Origin: an uncultured Saprospiraceae bacterium
Lineage (GTDB): Bacteria > Bacteroidota > Bacteroidia > Chitinophagales > Saprospiraceae
Reading direction: 5' to 3'
Length of the DNA stretch: 5,574 nt
Assembly: GCA_937967535.1 (NCBI GenBank)
Contig: CALCMV010000452.1
Span: 1-5,574, forward strand
Translations under genes and position numbers: made by a program
In this document: in pieces, positions 1 to 5,238 of the stretch
Numbering within the stretch: position 1 is the first letter of the stretch
Layout: each line of letters begins with the position of its first letter
The notes under the pieces: generated by a model
Told to the model about the DNA's origin: nothing
The model's database searches: none
Seen by the model: the letters and a program-made list of their open reading frames with translations, nothing else

Positions 1-1
1 G

Positions 2-580
2 GTCAAAGCCACAAAAGAAGGCACGTATCTCGACCCGGCACTCGGAAATTTTGCCGGATTGCGCTCCTATCACAATAATTATTTTACGCTGCCCGTGCTG
101 TTTGTGATGATTAGCAACCACTTTCCGAGTACTTTCAGCCATGAATATCCGTGGTTGATTTTGGCGATGTTGTCGCTCGGAAGTGCTGCCGTCAAACATT
201 ATCTCAACCTGAAAGAAAAGCAACAGGAATCGGTTTGGGTGATTCCGATTGCGGTGATTATTTTGTTTGCTACCGTCTTTATTACCGCCCCCGAACCCGT
301 TGGTGGCGAGTGCGATGAGGTGTCGTTTACGGAGATTTACCCGATTATTCAGGAGCGATGTGTGACTTGCCATTCTTCGAGTCCGACGGATGATGTGTGG
401 ACGGCACCGCCCAATGGCGTGGTCTATGATACGCCGCAAGACATCACTAAATTGACGGATAAAATTATGCAGCGCGTCGTCATCACGAAGGATATGCCGC
501 AGAATAATAAAACAGGCATCACGCCGGAGGAGAGGGATAAGATTCGGTGTTGGATTTTGCAGGGGGCGAAGGTGGAGTGA
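2..580 (+). CDS. puuD: PuuD-type urate oxidase (urate hydroxylase) with C-terminal cytochrome c domain, 5' end outside window
   Basis: This is the C-terminal 192 residues of a membrane-bound urate oxidase, the enzyme that converts urate to 5-hydroxyisourate in purine breakdown and passes electrons to a fused cytochrome c. The reading frame is open from base 2, so the gene begins left of the window; the in-frame TTG at 59 is only a Leu codon inside it. Seen in the sequence: the 'HNNYFTLPVLFVMISNH' block typical of the PuuD membrane domain, two or three hydrophobic helices (the last being 'VWVIPIAVIILFATVFITA'), then a c-type heme site CVTCH at 359-373 and a probable axial Met in 'MPQNN' (Met codon 494-496) followed by 'TGITPEERDKI', the usual end of the cytochrome domain. 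The heme domain should face the periplasm. The G/C content is higher than in the next gene (31 of 60 bases at 301-360). Family assignment is by recognition of these blocks; the catalytic N-terminal part is not visible. Confidence 0.85.
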   Translation, partial: VKATKEGTYLDPALGNFAGLRSYHNNYFTLPVLFVMISNHFPSTFSHEYPWLILAMLSLGSAAVKHYLNLKEKQQESVWVIPIAVIILFATVFITAPEPVGGECDEVSFTEIYPIIQERCVTCHSSSPTDDVWTAPPNGVVYDTPQDITKLTDKIMQRVVITKDMPQNNKTGITPEERDKIRCWILQGAKVE

Positions 581-633
581 GGGTTATAGTAACGTCGGCA
601 TAAAAGCCGTTATGTTTTGTTGGCTGTTGCTAT

Positions 634-1554
634 TTACTTCAGATTTAATTTCATACCTGATATAGTTCCAACTTCTCTAAGTATTTCTCTTCTATAATTA
701 TCCATTAGGTCACAGGCTTCTGTTGACATTAAATAAACAGGACAGTCAATCTCATTACATTTGCATCTTTCTATTTTGTCTTCGTGTTTAAGTCTTTGAA
801 GTAAATATCTAAGTTTGATTACTTTTTCTGTAATCTCATTAAAAATATTTTTTAAACTCGAACTTTGTATTCTATGTCTTGAAGGAATTTGCTTTATTAA
901 TGTTCCGTCTCTCAATCTATACATCCCAGTATTTAATACCTCAATAGTATCTGTAATAGCCTTCTCAAAATTTGGAATTGAAACTTCTTCTTTAAAAGGT
1001 GTTGTAAATGCAGGTCTATTGAAACATTCAGAAATTAGTTGTATAATTTCAACATCCGTTAAATAATCTAATCTATTTGAAAACTTTATTAATTCACTTG
1101 GCAACTCAGGAAACTCGACTCCATCTACAAATCTCTTAATTATTTCAGGAGCATTTTTTCTTAGCTTTTCTTCAAATTCAACACCACTCCATATAATAGT
1201 TTTCCTAATACCTTTATCCTTAGAATAAGCATTAATTTTTTCTTTCATCGCAGATGATACATTTCCCCCACAAATCAAAACAAAAAAATCTGGATCATAT
1301 TTATTTTCAATAAGCTTATCAATATCTTCTTCTACTTTATTGAATTTCAATTGTTTATAATTAGCACATTGATAGCAATGAGTTTTACCATTTGAATCAA
1401 TTCCCCATATATCTCGCCCTTTATCGCCTCCGGATTGTCCTAACCAATCAATTTGTTCCCATTCTTTAGTTTTTACTAAATATGCAAAGCACAATCTCTC
1501 GAACTCAATTCCATTCCTATCTTCAAAATGAATACGATTTACTGATTTTTCCAT
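634..1554 (-). CDS. Mrr-like restriction endonuclease-fold protein with Cys-rich C-terminal domain
   Basis: A 306-residue protein, probably a cytoplasmic nuclease or a derived DNA-binding defence protein. Residues 15-70 have the layout of the Mrr-type PD-(D/E)XK fold: a first helix with 'GIEFERL' (Glu17), then 'GGDKGRDIWG' (Asp44, Asp48), then a strand 'CYQCANYKQL'. In Mrr relatives the last strand normally reads Q-x-K; here it is Gln62-Cys-Ala64, with the nearest lysine at 67. Residues 90-150 ('DFFVLICGG', 'IWSGVEFEEKLR') look like an associated conserved segment. A second domain has 'CFNRPAF' (177-183), 'LNTGMYRLRDGTLI' (207-220) and Cys264, Cys266, Cys271 and Cys281, which could bind a metal. 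I recall this second-domain pattern from uncharacterised bacterial proteins but cannot name it. The ATG at 1554 has no Shine-Dalgarno box, only an A/T-rich leader. The gene is strongly A/T-rich (16 G/C of 60 at 1261-1320), unlike puuD, which fits horizontal acquisition. It is convergent with puuD (53-base gap). No partner methyltransferase is adjacent. Confidence 0.72.
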   Translation of the reverse strand: MEKSVNRIHFEDRNGIEFERLCFAYLVKTKEWEQIDWLGQSGGDKGRDIWGIDSNGKTHCYQCANYKQLKFNKVEEDIDKLIENKYDPDFFVLICGGNVSSAMKEKINAYSKDKGIRKTIIWSGVEFEEKLRKNAPEIIKRFVDGVEFPELPSELIKFSNRLDYLTDVEIIQLISECFNRPAFTTPFKEEVSIPNFEKAITDTIEVLNTGMYRLRDGTLIKQIPSRHRIQSSSLKNIFNEITEKVIKLRYLLQRLKHEDKIERCKCNEIDCPVYLMSTEACDLMDNYRREILREVGTISGMKLNLK

Positions 1555-1650
1555 TAAGACTCAGTTTATTTTTTCAAATACCTCAAAGAAAAATTCACAA
1601 AAAAATAAACCCACGCAGAAAATCCCTCTGAAGCTATCAACGCTGTAAAA

Positions 1651-1701
1651 TTACACGATACATCCAAATTCACCAAATATCACAAACGAATATCCGTGTA
1701 A
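1651..1701. repeat. imperfect inverted repeat in the gap between the nuclease-like gene and the transporter gene
   Basis: The arms are ttacacgata (1651-1660) and tatccgtgtaa (1691-1701). They are complementary apart from one extra base in the right arm, and the spacer is 30 bases. It lies in a 201-base stretch (1555-1755) that I cannot read as a gene. No T-run follows either arm, so it does not look like an intrinsic terminator. It could be a regulator site upstream of the nuclease-like gene, part of a small repeat element, or chance in A/T-rich DNA. Confidence 0.35.
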
Positions 1702-1720
1702 ATGTGAGTTTTAAACCGCC
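1697..1720 (-). repeat. short dispersed repeat, copy A (downstream of the transporter gene)
   Basis: On the minus strand this reads ggcggtttaaaactcacatt followed by taca. It matches copy B at 3098-3121 at 18 of 24 positions, including 13 of the first 15. It starts about 36 bases after the transporter stop codon. Its right end overlaps the arm of the inverted repeat at 1651-1701, so both may be parts of one small element. What it does is unknown; a 3'-end repeat of the REP kind is one possibility. Confidence 0.4.
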
Positions 1721-1755
1721 TTCTCTATCTCCTCCATCACTAAAATCCCAATAAT

Positions 1756-3015
1756 TCAATTCTTCCCTCCATACCTCCGAAAATAATTCCAAGCCGCGAT
1801 ACCGCCCACAAAGGAAAACAAAGCCAACATATAAAACACATGTTGATGCCCTGTTTCGCCGGGCGAACTATCTAAGAGGTAGCCCATTGCAGGACCTGCG
1901 AATATATCGGGCGTATAACCTACGATAGAAATAAGTCCAACTGCCGTACCTGTAAGCACCAAAGGAATTTCCCCGCTTTCCATCACCGCAAAGTATAGAG
2001 AACGTGCAGCATAAATTCCGGTCGCCACGACTAAAATGGAGATAAAAAACAAAATTGTCGATGAATCTGAAATGATACCCGTAGCGAATAATAATGCTCC
2101 AAAGCATGAAAATGTAAAACTAAGCACCAACCAGAGTGTCGTTTGAGTACGGTCGGCTAATACGCCAATCAAGACACCCACGACAGGACGAACAAACAGC
2201 AAAAAAGTACCCACTTGGGCAGATTGCACTTGGTCATACAACATCACGTCTTGGGCATACAGCGAAAATATATCTGTGATTTTGTAGCCCACATAAGCAC
2301 ATAAAATAATGACCATTAGCAACCATACCGAAGGCAAAGCTAAGACCTCTCGTATCTGTGATGTCGTGATTTTCTGTAAGATGATGTCCTTTTCTATATT
2401 GCTATCTGTTTTCATAAAAAACCACACCAATACACCTACAAAGGAAATCGTAGCAATGGATATAAGAATCACATATTTGAAGGCAGCTCTACTTTCGGAG
2501 ACCGTCGCCATCGCAATTTCAGAAGTAATAAATAATGAAAAAACAAGTACACCCATCGCCCCGAATAGTGCGCCTACCAAGCCTCGTCCGCCATCCAGAA
2601 AACCAAAGGCTTTGCCCTGCGAAGTAGTTCCGCCCCAGACCCGCGTTGCCTTTATCAAAGGTGCCCAGAATAAAAAAATGGTCGTAAAACCCCAATACCC
2701 ATACAGTATTTTTAATGTGGTAAAACTCGGAAAAGTAGCATAGACCAATCCGCCCAAAGCGGTCATCCATAATGCCACTGCAATCAATTTTCTCGGAGCA
2801 AATTTATCTGCCAGAGGACCTCCAAAAAGATAAGATATCATAGCCACGATGCCATATATAGAAAAACAAAAACCCAACTGCACATTGTCTAAACCAAACA
2901 CCTCAAGCACCGTAGGTCTAAAGACACGCGAAAGAACAAATGGAAGAATAAATATAGATTCTCCAGCCAAAATGAGTAGTAATAGGAAGTACCAAGGCGG
3001 TTTTTTTTGATCCAT
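1756..3015 (-). CDS. MFS transporter, 12 transmembrane helices (YihN/NarK-like)
   Basis: A 419-residue inner-membrane transporter of the major facilitator superfamily; the length and about twelve hydrophobic helices fit the family. The signature loop after helix 2 is 'GGPLADKFAPRKL' (residues 65-77), and a second-half counterpart appears as 'GVLADRTQTTL'. The stretch 'WGGTTSQGKAFGFLDGGRGL' (127-146) resembles the YihN-like branch of MFS proteins, which sits near organic anion and sugar-phosphate carriers. That sub-assignment is from memory, and the substrate cannot be told from sequence. The ATG at 3015 is preceded by an A/T-rich leader and a promoter-like pair of boxes (3048-3079), which suggests the gene is transcribed separately from the restriction-modification pair 96 bases upstream. 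The gap to the downstream nuclease-like gene is 201 bases, too long to suggest tight coupling. No frameshift or truncation is visible. Confidence 0.88.
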   Translation of the reverse strand: MDQKKPPWYFLLLLILAGESIFILPFVLSRVFRPTVLEVFGLDNVQLGFCFSIYGIVAMISYLFGGPLADKFAPRKLIAVALWMTALGGLVYATFPSFTTLKILYGYWGFTTIFLFWAPLIKATRVWGGTTSQGKAFGFLDGGRGLVGALFGAMGVLVFSLFITSEIAMATVSESRAAFKYVILISIATISFVGVLVWFFMKTDSNIEKDIILQKITTSQIREVLALPSVWLLMVIILCAYVGYKITDIFSLYAQDVMLYDQVQSAQVGTFLLFVRPVVGVLIGVLADRTQTTLWLVLSFTFSCFGALLFATGIISDSSTILFFISILVVATGIYAARSLYFAVMESGEIPLVLTGTAVGLISIVGYTPDIFAGPAMGYLLDSSPGETGHQHVFYMLALFSFVGGIAAWNYFRRYGGKN

Positions 3016-3047
3016 AATGTGTAATAGATTTTGATTTTTTGAGTGCC

Positions 3048-3079
3048 ATAAAGTACATCATATATTGAGACTATCCAAA
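3048..3079 (-). promoter_or_regulatory. candidate Bacteroidota-type promoter of the MFS gene
   Basis: On the minus strand there is TTTG (3079-3076), a 20-base spacer, then TACTTTAT (3055-3048). This fits the -33 TTTG / -7 TAnnTTTG pattern of Bacteroidota except for the last bases of the -7 box. The predicted transcript start is near 3041, giving a leader of about 26 bases. It is assigned from pattern only. Confidence 0.42.
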
Positions 3080-3097
3080 TGTTATGCTACATTCACA

Positions 3098-3121
3098 TAT
3101 GAAGGCGAGTTTCAAACCGTC
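3098..3121 (-). repeat. short dispersed repeat, copy B (contains the stop codon of the restriction endonuclease gene)
   Basis: On the minus strand this reads gacggtttgaaactcgcctt followed by cata, matching copy A (1697-1720) at 18 of 24 positions. The TGA stop of the NotI-like endonuclease (3114-3112) lies inside it, so the last residues of that protein (Thr-Val) are encoded by the repeat. Both copies follow a minus-strand gene in the same orientation. Confidence 0.4.
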
Positions 3122-3954
3122 AACAAGGTATTATTATTTACTTTCGACTGAATTTTTGTCAATATTTCTTCCAAGTCAATATTTGCATCCGCTTGTAATC
3201 CGAGACACTTTGCCAAGCCCTCACTATCGGTACTCAACCTTTCAGACAGTTCAAGTTTATAGGTTTTATCTTGTTGTTTTTCAAGACTGTATGTGTGAAA
3301 GTGCATCGGATTCCCAATCTTCGCAGCACCAATATCTGAAAAAGTAAATTCTCTTTTCATATAATCCAATAAGCAATCCTGGGCAGCTAAAACCAAGTGT
3401 TTTCCGAGATGCTCAAAGGTATCAATCTTATGGTGCAATTGTACCAATATAGTTTTGGCGGTCATCTTCCAATTAATACCAAAATTTTTCTTTTTCAAAT
3501 CTTCTTCCTCAACCTCAATGCTGTTATTATTCAGAAATTTTTGTCGTTCGTTCCAGACCGTACCCGTTGTATCCATTGTCTGCAATTCAATACCCACAAA
3601 ATCAATGACTTTTCCTTTTCTGACCGATGCAATGAAATAATCAACACTACCTCCCGGAATGGATATTTCAGGAATAACGTGTAGTTCATTTCCGGGTTCG
3701 TGTAAGGTAAGCAGATGGATGCTATCCATGAAGATTTTCTTGTCTTGCAGCAATCTGTGAGGACAAATGATTATATCACGCTCTTGTTTGCCATATCTGA
3801 CTGTACAAGTTCCAAGCGCAATATCCGGTAGGCTTTTTCTGTTTTTGATACATTTGTTCGAGAGGTACTTGCATTGTTGATGCCTTACAATTTTTTCCCA
3901 ATCTTTGTTTGTGCTTGTGCTGTAACTAAAAAATTCCGAGAGTTTGCTGTCCAT
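3112..3954 (-). CDS. NotI/EagI-type restriction endonuclease (type II)
   Basis: A 280-residue endonuclease that should cut unmethylated DNA at the site protected by the methyltransferase encoded just upstream. Two features point to the NotI family. First, four cysteines (28, 35, 50, 64) lie in a pattern 'CKYLSNKC', 'GTC', 'IIICPHRLL', which matches the Cys4 iron-binding fold described for NotI. Second, a PD-(D/E)XK active site of the variant kind has Asp105 in 'GGSVDYF' and Glu123/Gln125 in 'GIELQTMDTTG'; NotI likewise uses a Glu-x-Gln in place of Glu-x-Lys. The length is similar to EagI and shorter than NotI. The site is therefore probably G/C-rich, of the CGGCCG or GCGGCCGC kind, but this is inference. 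The start ATG at 3954 lies inside the 3' end of the methyltransferase gene (29-base overlap), so translation is probably coupled and the endonuclease follows the protective enzyme. The stop codon lies in a short dispersed repeat. No disruption is visible. Confidence 0.85.
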   Translation of the reverse strand: MDSKLSEFFSYSTSTNKDWEKIVRHQQCKYLSNKCIKNRKSLPDIALGTCTVRYGKQERDIIICPHRLLQDKKIFMDSIHLLTLHEPGNELHVIPEISIPGGSVDYFIASVRKGKVIDFVGIELQTMDTTGTVWNERQKFLNNNSIEVEEEDLKKKNFGINWKMTAKTILVQLHHKIDTFEHLGKHLVLAAQDCLLDYMKREFTFSDIGAAKIGNPMHFHTYSLEKQQDKTYKLELSERLSTDSEGLAKCLGLQADANIDLEEILTKIQSKVNNNTLLTV

Positions 3955-5035
3955 TGATTCTTTTTTTTGCTATTTCGAGATAGTCATTAGCAATATCAAT
4001 TCCTATAGATTTTCTTCCAAGTTCATAAGCAACAGTCATGGCTGTTCCTGTTCCGCAAAAGGGGTCAAGTACAATTCCATTTTCGGGACATGTCGCCAAA
4101 ATTGGGATTCTACACAAATCTTTCGGAAAGGGCGCAAAATGTTTTTCTCTTTTTTGTGTATCTTCCGGGATAATGTCCCACACATCCGTTGGTAATGTTC
4201 CTTTTGGATTATAAAATAAAAAATAGAAGCCCTTTTCTACGAGTTCTTTTGCCCGCCCGGAAACCTTTGCCGAATCCGAATGAGTTGTTCTTTGTTGGTT
4301 TCGGATAATCATTCTGAAATCAGAAACTTCACCCAATTGTATCTTTGCCAATACTTCATTCAATGCCTTCAAAGCCTTATCTTTTTCGTTATCATTCAAT
4401 GAAGTAGATAATTCAATCTGTCTTTTATATCTGACTCCCGTGACACCTGTGGCAGAGACTACAGCACCGTTTTTGACTTTAGTTTTTCTTGCCTTTGTTC
4501 TTATGGCTTCATCATTATAGTAATACCCTTTTGGTTTTTTGACAAAATGAAAAATATTCTCATGTATAGTTCGCAGTCGGTCTTTGCTACTATCCAAACC
4601 TCCTTTATGTTTATTCCAAATTACGTTGTTTCGCAAAGTCCATTTCTGTCTGTCCATCATAGCAATAGCAATTCTCCAAGGAATTCCAACCAATGATTTT
4701 TTCTTATACGTGTCACCCATATTTAACCAAAATGAACCCGTATCTTTCAAGACCCTCTGTACTTCTAAGGTGACATTCAATAGATGTTCTATAAAATCTT
4801 CAAATGAGTCTTCTAAGCCTATACCACCACTCGAATACTGCCTTTGTCCCCAATAAGGAGGACTTGTCATACAACAATCAATGGAATCGTCGGGTAGTTG
4901 ACTAAGCATCTCCAATACATCTCCACTGAAATATAACGGAACAATCGAACTATCTTCTTGATAATCAATAAATTGATTAGTAATTTCATTTTCTATTAGT
5001 TCTTTCATTATTAGTTCTTTGTGTTTCGTTGCCAT
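3926..5035 (-). CDS. DNA methyltransferase, beta class (N4-cytosine or N6-adenine), partner of the NotI-like endonuclease
   Basis: A 369-residue S-adenosylmethionine-dependent DNA methyltransferase that protects the host site from the endonuclease. The catalytic motif IV is 'TSPPYW' (residues 57-62), and the AdoMet-binding motif I, 'LDPFCGTGT' (323-331), comes after it, so the motif order is that of the beta class. 'SIGIDI' (343-348) follows as motif II. A TSPPY motif with Ser favours N4-methylcytosine, although some such enzymes modify adenine. 'VIWNK' and 'HENIFHFVKKPKGYYY' are typical middle-region blocks; residues about 170-290, with 'DFRMIIRNQQRTTHSDS' and 'PTDVWDIIPEDTQ', include the probable target-recognition region. 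The start could be ATG 5035 or ATG 5008 (Met10); the first nine residues are partly made by a 15-base direct duplication. The gene is first in the pair, with a possible promoter at 5067-5098. All core motifs are intact. Confidence 0.92.
   Translation of the reverse strand: MATKHKELIMKELIENEITNQFIDYQEDSSIVPLYFSGDVLEMLSQLPDDSIDCCMTSPPYWGQRQYSSGGIGLEDSFEDFIEHLLNVTLEVQRVLKDTGSFWLNMGDTYKKKSLVGIPWRIAIAMMDRQKWTLRNNVIWNKHKGGLDSSKDRLRTIHENIFHFVKKPKGYYYNDEAIRTKARKTKVKNGAVVSATGVTGVRYKRQIELSTSLNDNEKDKALKALNEVLAKIQLGEVSDFRMIIRNQQRTTHSDSAKVSGRAKELVEKGFYFLFYNPKGTLPTDVWDIIPEDTQKREKHFAPFPKDLCRIPILATCPENGIVLDPFCGTGTAMTVAYELGRKSIGIDIANDYLEIAKKRINGQQTLGIF
4994..5020. repeat. two-copy 15-base-period direct repeat at the methyltransferase start
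   Basis: The 12-mer tattagttcttt occurs at 4994-5005 and again at 5009-5020. It encodes Lys-Glu-Leu-Ile twice (residues 6-9 and 11-14) and leaves a second in-frame ATG at 5008. It is in frame (five codons) and probably a small slippage duplication. It makes the true start codon uncertain. Confidence 0.55.
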
Positions 5036-5066
5036 TCTACAGGAGCATAAAATTAAACAATAAAAC

Positions 5067-5098
5067 CCAAGTTACACATAAATATCCACAAATACCAA
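5067..5098 (-). promoter_or_regulatory. candidate promoter of the restriction-modification pair
   Basis: On the minus strand there is a TTGG box (5098-5095), a 20-base spacer, then TAACTTGG (5074-5067), a one-mismatch version of TAnnTTTG. The predicted transcript start is near 5060, about 25 bases before ATG 5035, the same geometry as the transporter promoter. The match is weaker than that one. Confidence 0.28.
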
Positions 5099-5134
5099 CA
5101 AGTATTACAAGCCCAATCTTCATAATAATACCAT

Positions 5135-5233
5135 TTTATTTGGCTGTAAGTACATTAAAAACTATACTTACAGCTAAATAAACCGTATATTTAGCTGTAA
5201 GTAGGTAAAAATATGCACTTACAGCCAAATATA
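5135..5233. repeat. four-unit symmetric palindromic array upstream of the ATPase gene
   Basis: Four 18-base units with core ATTTRGCTGTAAGT alternate in orientation: unit 1 forward 5135-5152, unit 2 reverse 5165-5182, unit 3 forward 5186-5203, unit 4 reverse 5216-5233. Spacers are 12, 3 and 12 bases. Units 1 and 4 carry TTTGGC and are perfectly complementary over 14 bases (5138-5151 with 5217-5230). Units 2 and 3 carry TTTAGC and are perfectly complementary over 14 bases (5166-5179 with 5189-5202). Both pairs have the same centre, 5184. Pairing 1-2 and 3-4 also gives two hairpins with 12-base loops, with one and two mismatches respectively over 18 bases. The array ends five bases before the ATPase ATG and about 100 bases from the methyltransferase start. 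Each unit begins with a sequence like the -7 box TAnnTTTG (exact in unit 4, read on the minus strand). It is probably an operator or an RNA structure linked to the ATPase gene; its function is not known to me. Confidence 0.85.
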
Positions 5234-5238
5234 AAAGT

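Noticed and set aside
59..580. Complete gene starting from a TTG codon at 59
   Set aside because: The same frame is open to the left edge and already reads as PuuD-like sequence before 59, so this is an internal Leu codon of a gene cut by the window.
590..613. Possible intrinsic terminator between puuD and the nuclease-like gene
   Set aside because: Only four or five base pairs can form (cggc 596-599 with gccg 606-609, or taacg with cgtta), and the T-run is short and interrupted.
620..627. Fragment ttggctgt resembling the core of the ATPase palindrome units
   Set aside because: Only eight bases match, with no partner in inverted orientation nearby; chance is the simpler explanation.
815..1066. 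83-residue plus-strand reading frame opposite the nuclease-like gene
   Set aside because: A/T-rich antisense shadow of the conserved C-terminal domain, with no independent support.
2309..2743. 144-residue plus-strand reading frame within the transporter region
   Set aside because: It is antisense to the MFS gene, whose motifs and helices are intact; no recognisable protein features.
5135..5233. CRISPR array
   Set aside because: Units alternate in orientation, and spacers are only 3-12 bases, so this is a palindromic cluster and not a direct-repeat array with unique spacers.
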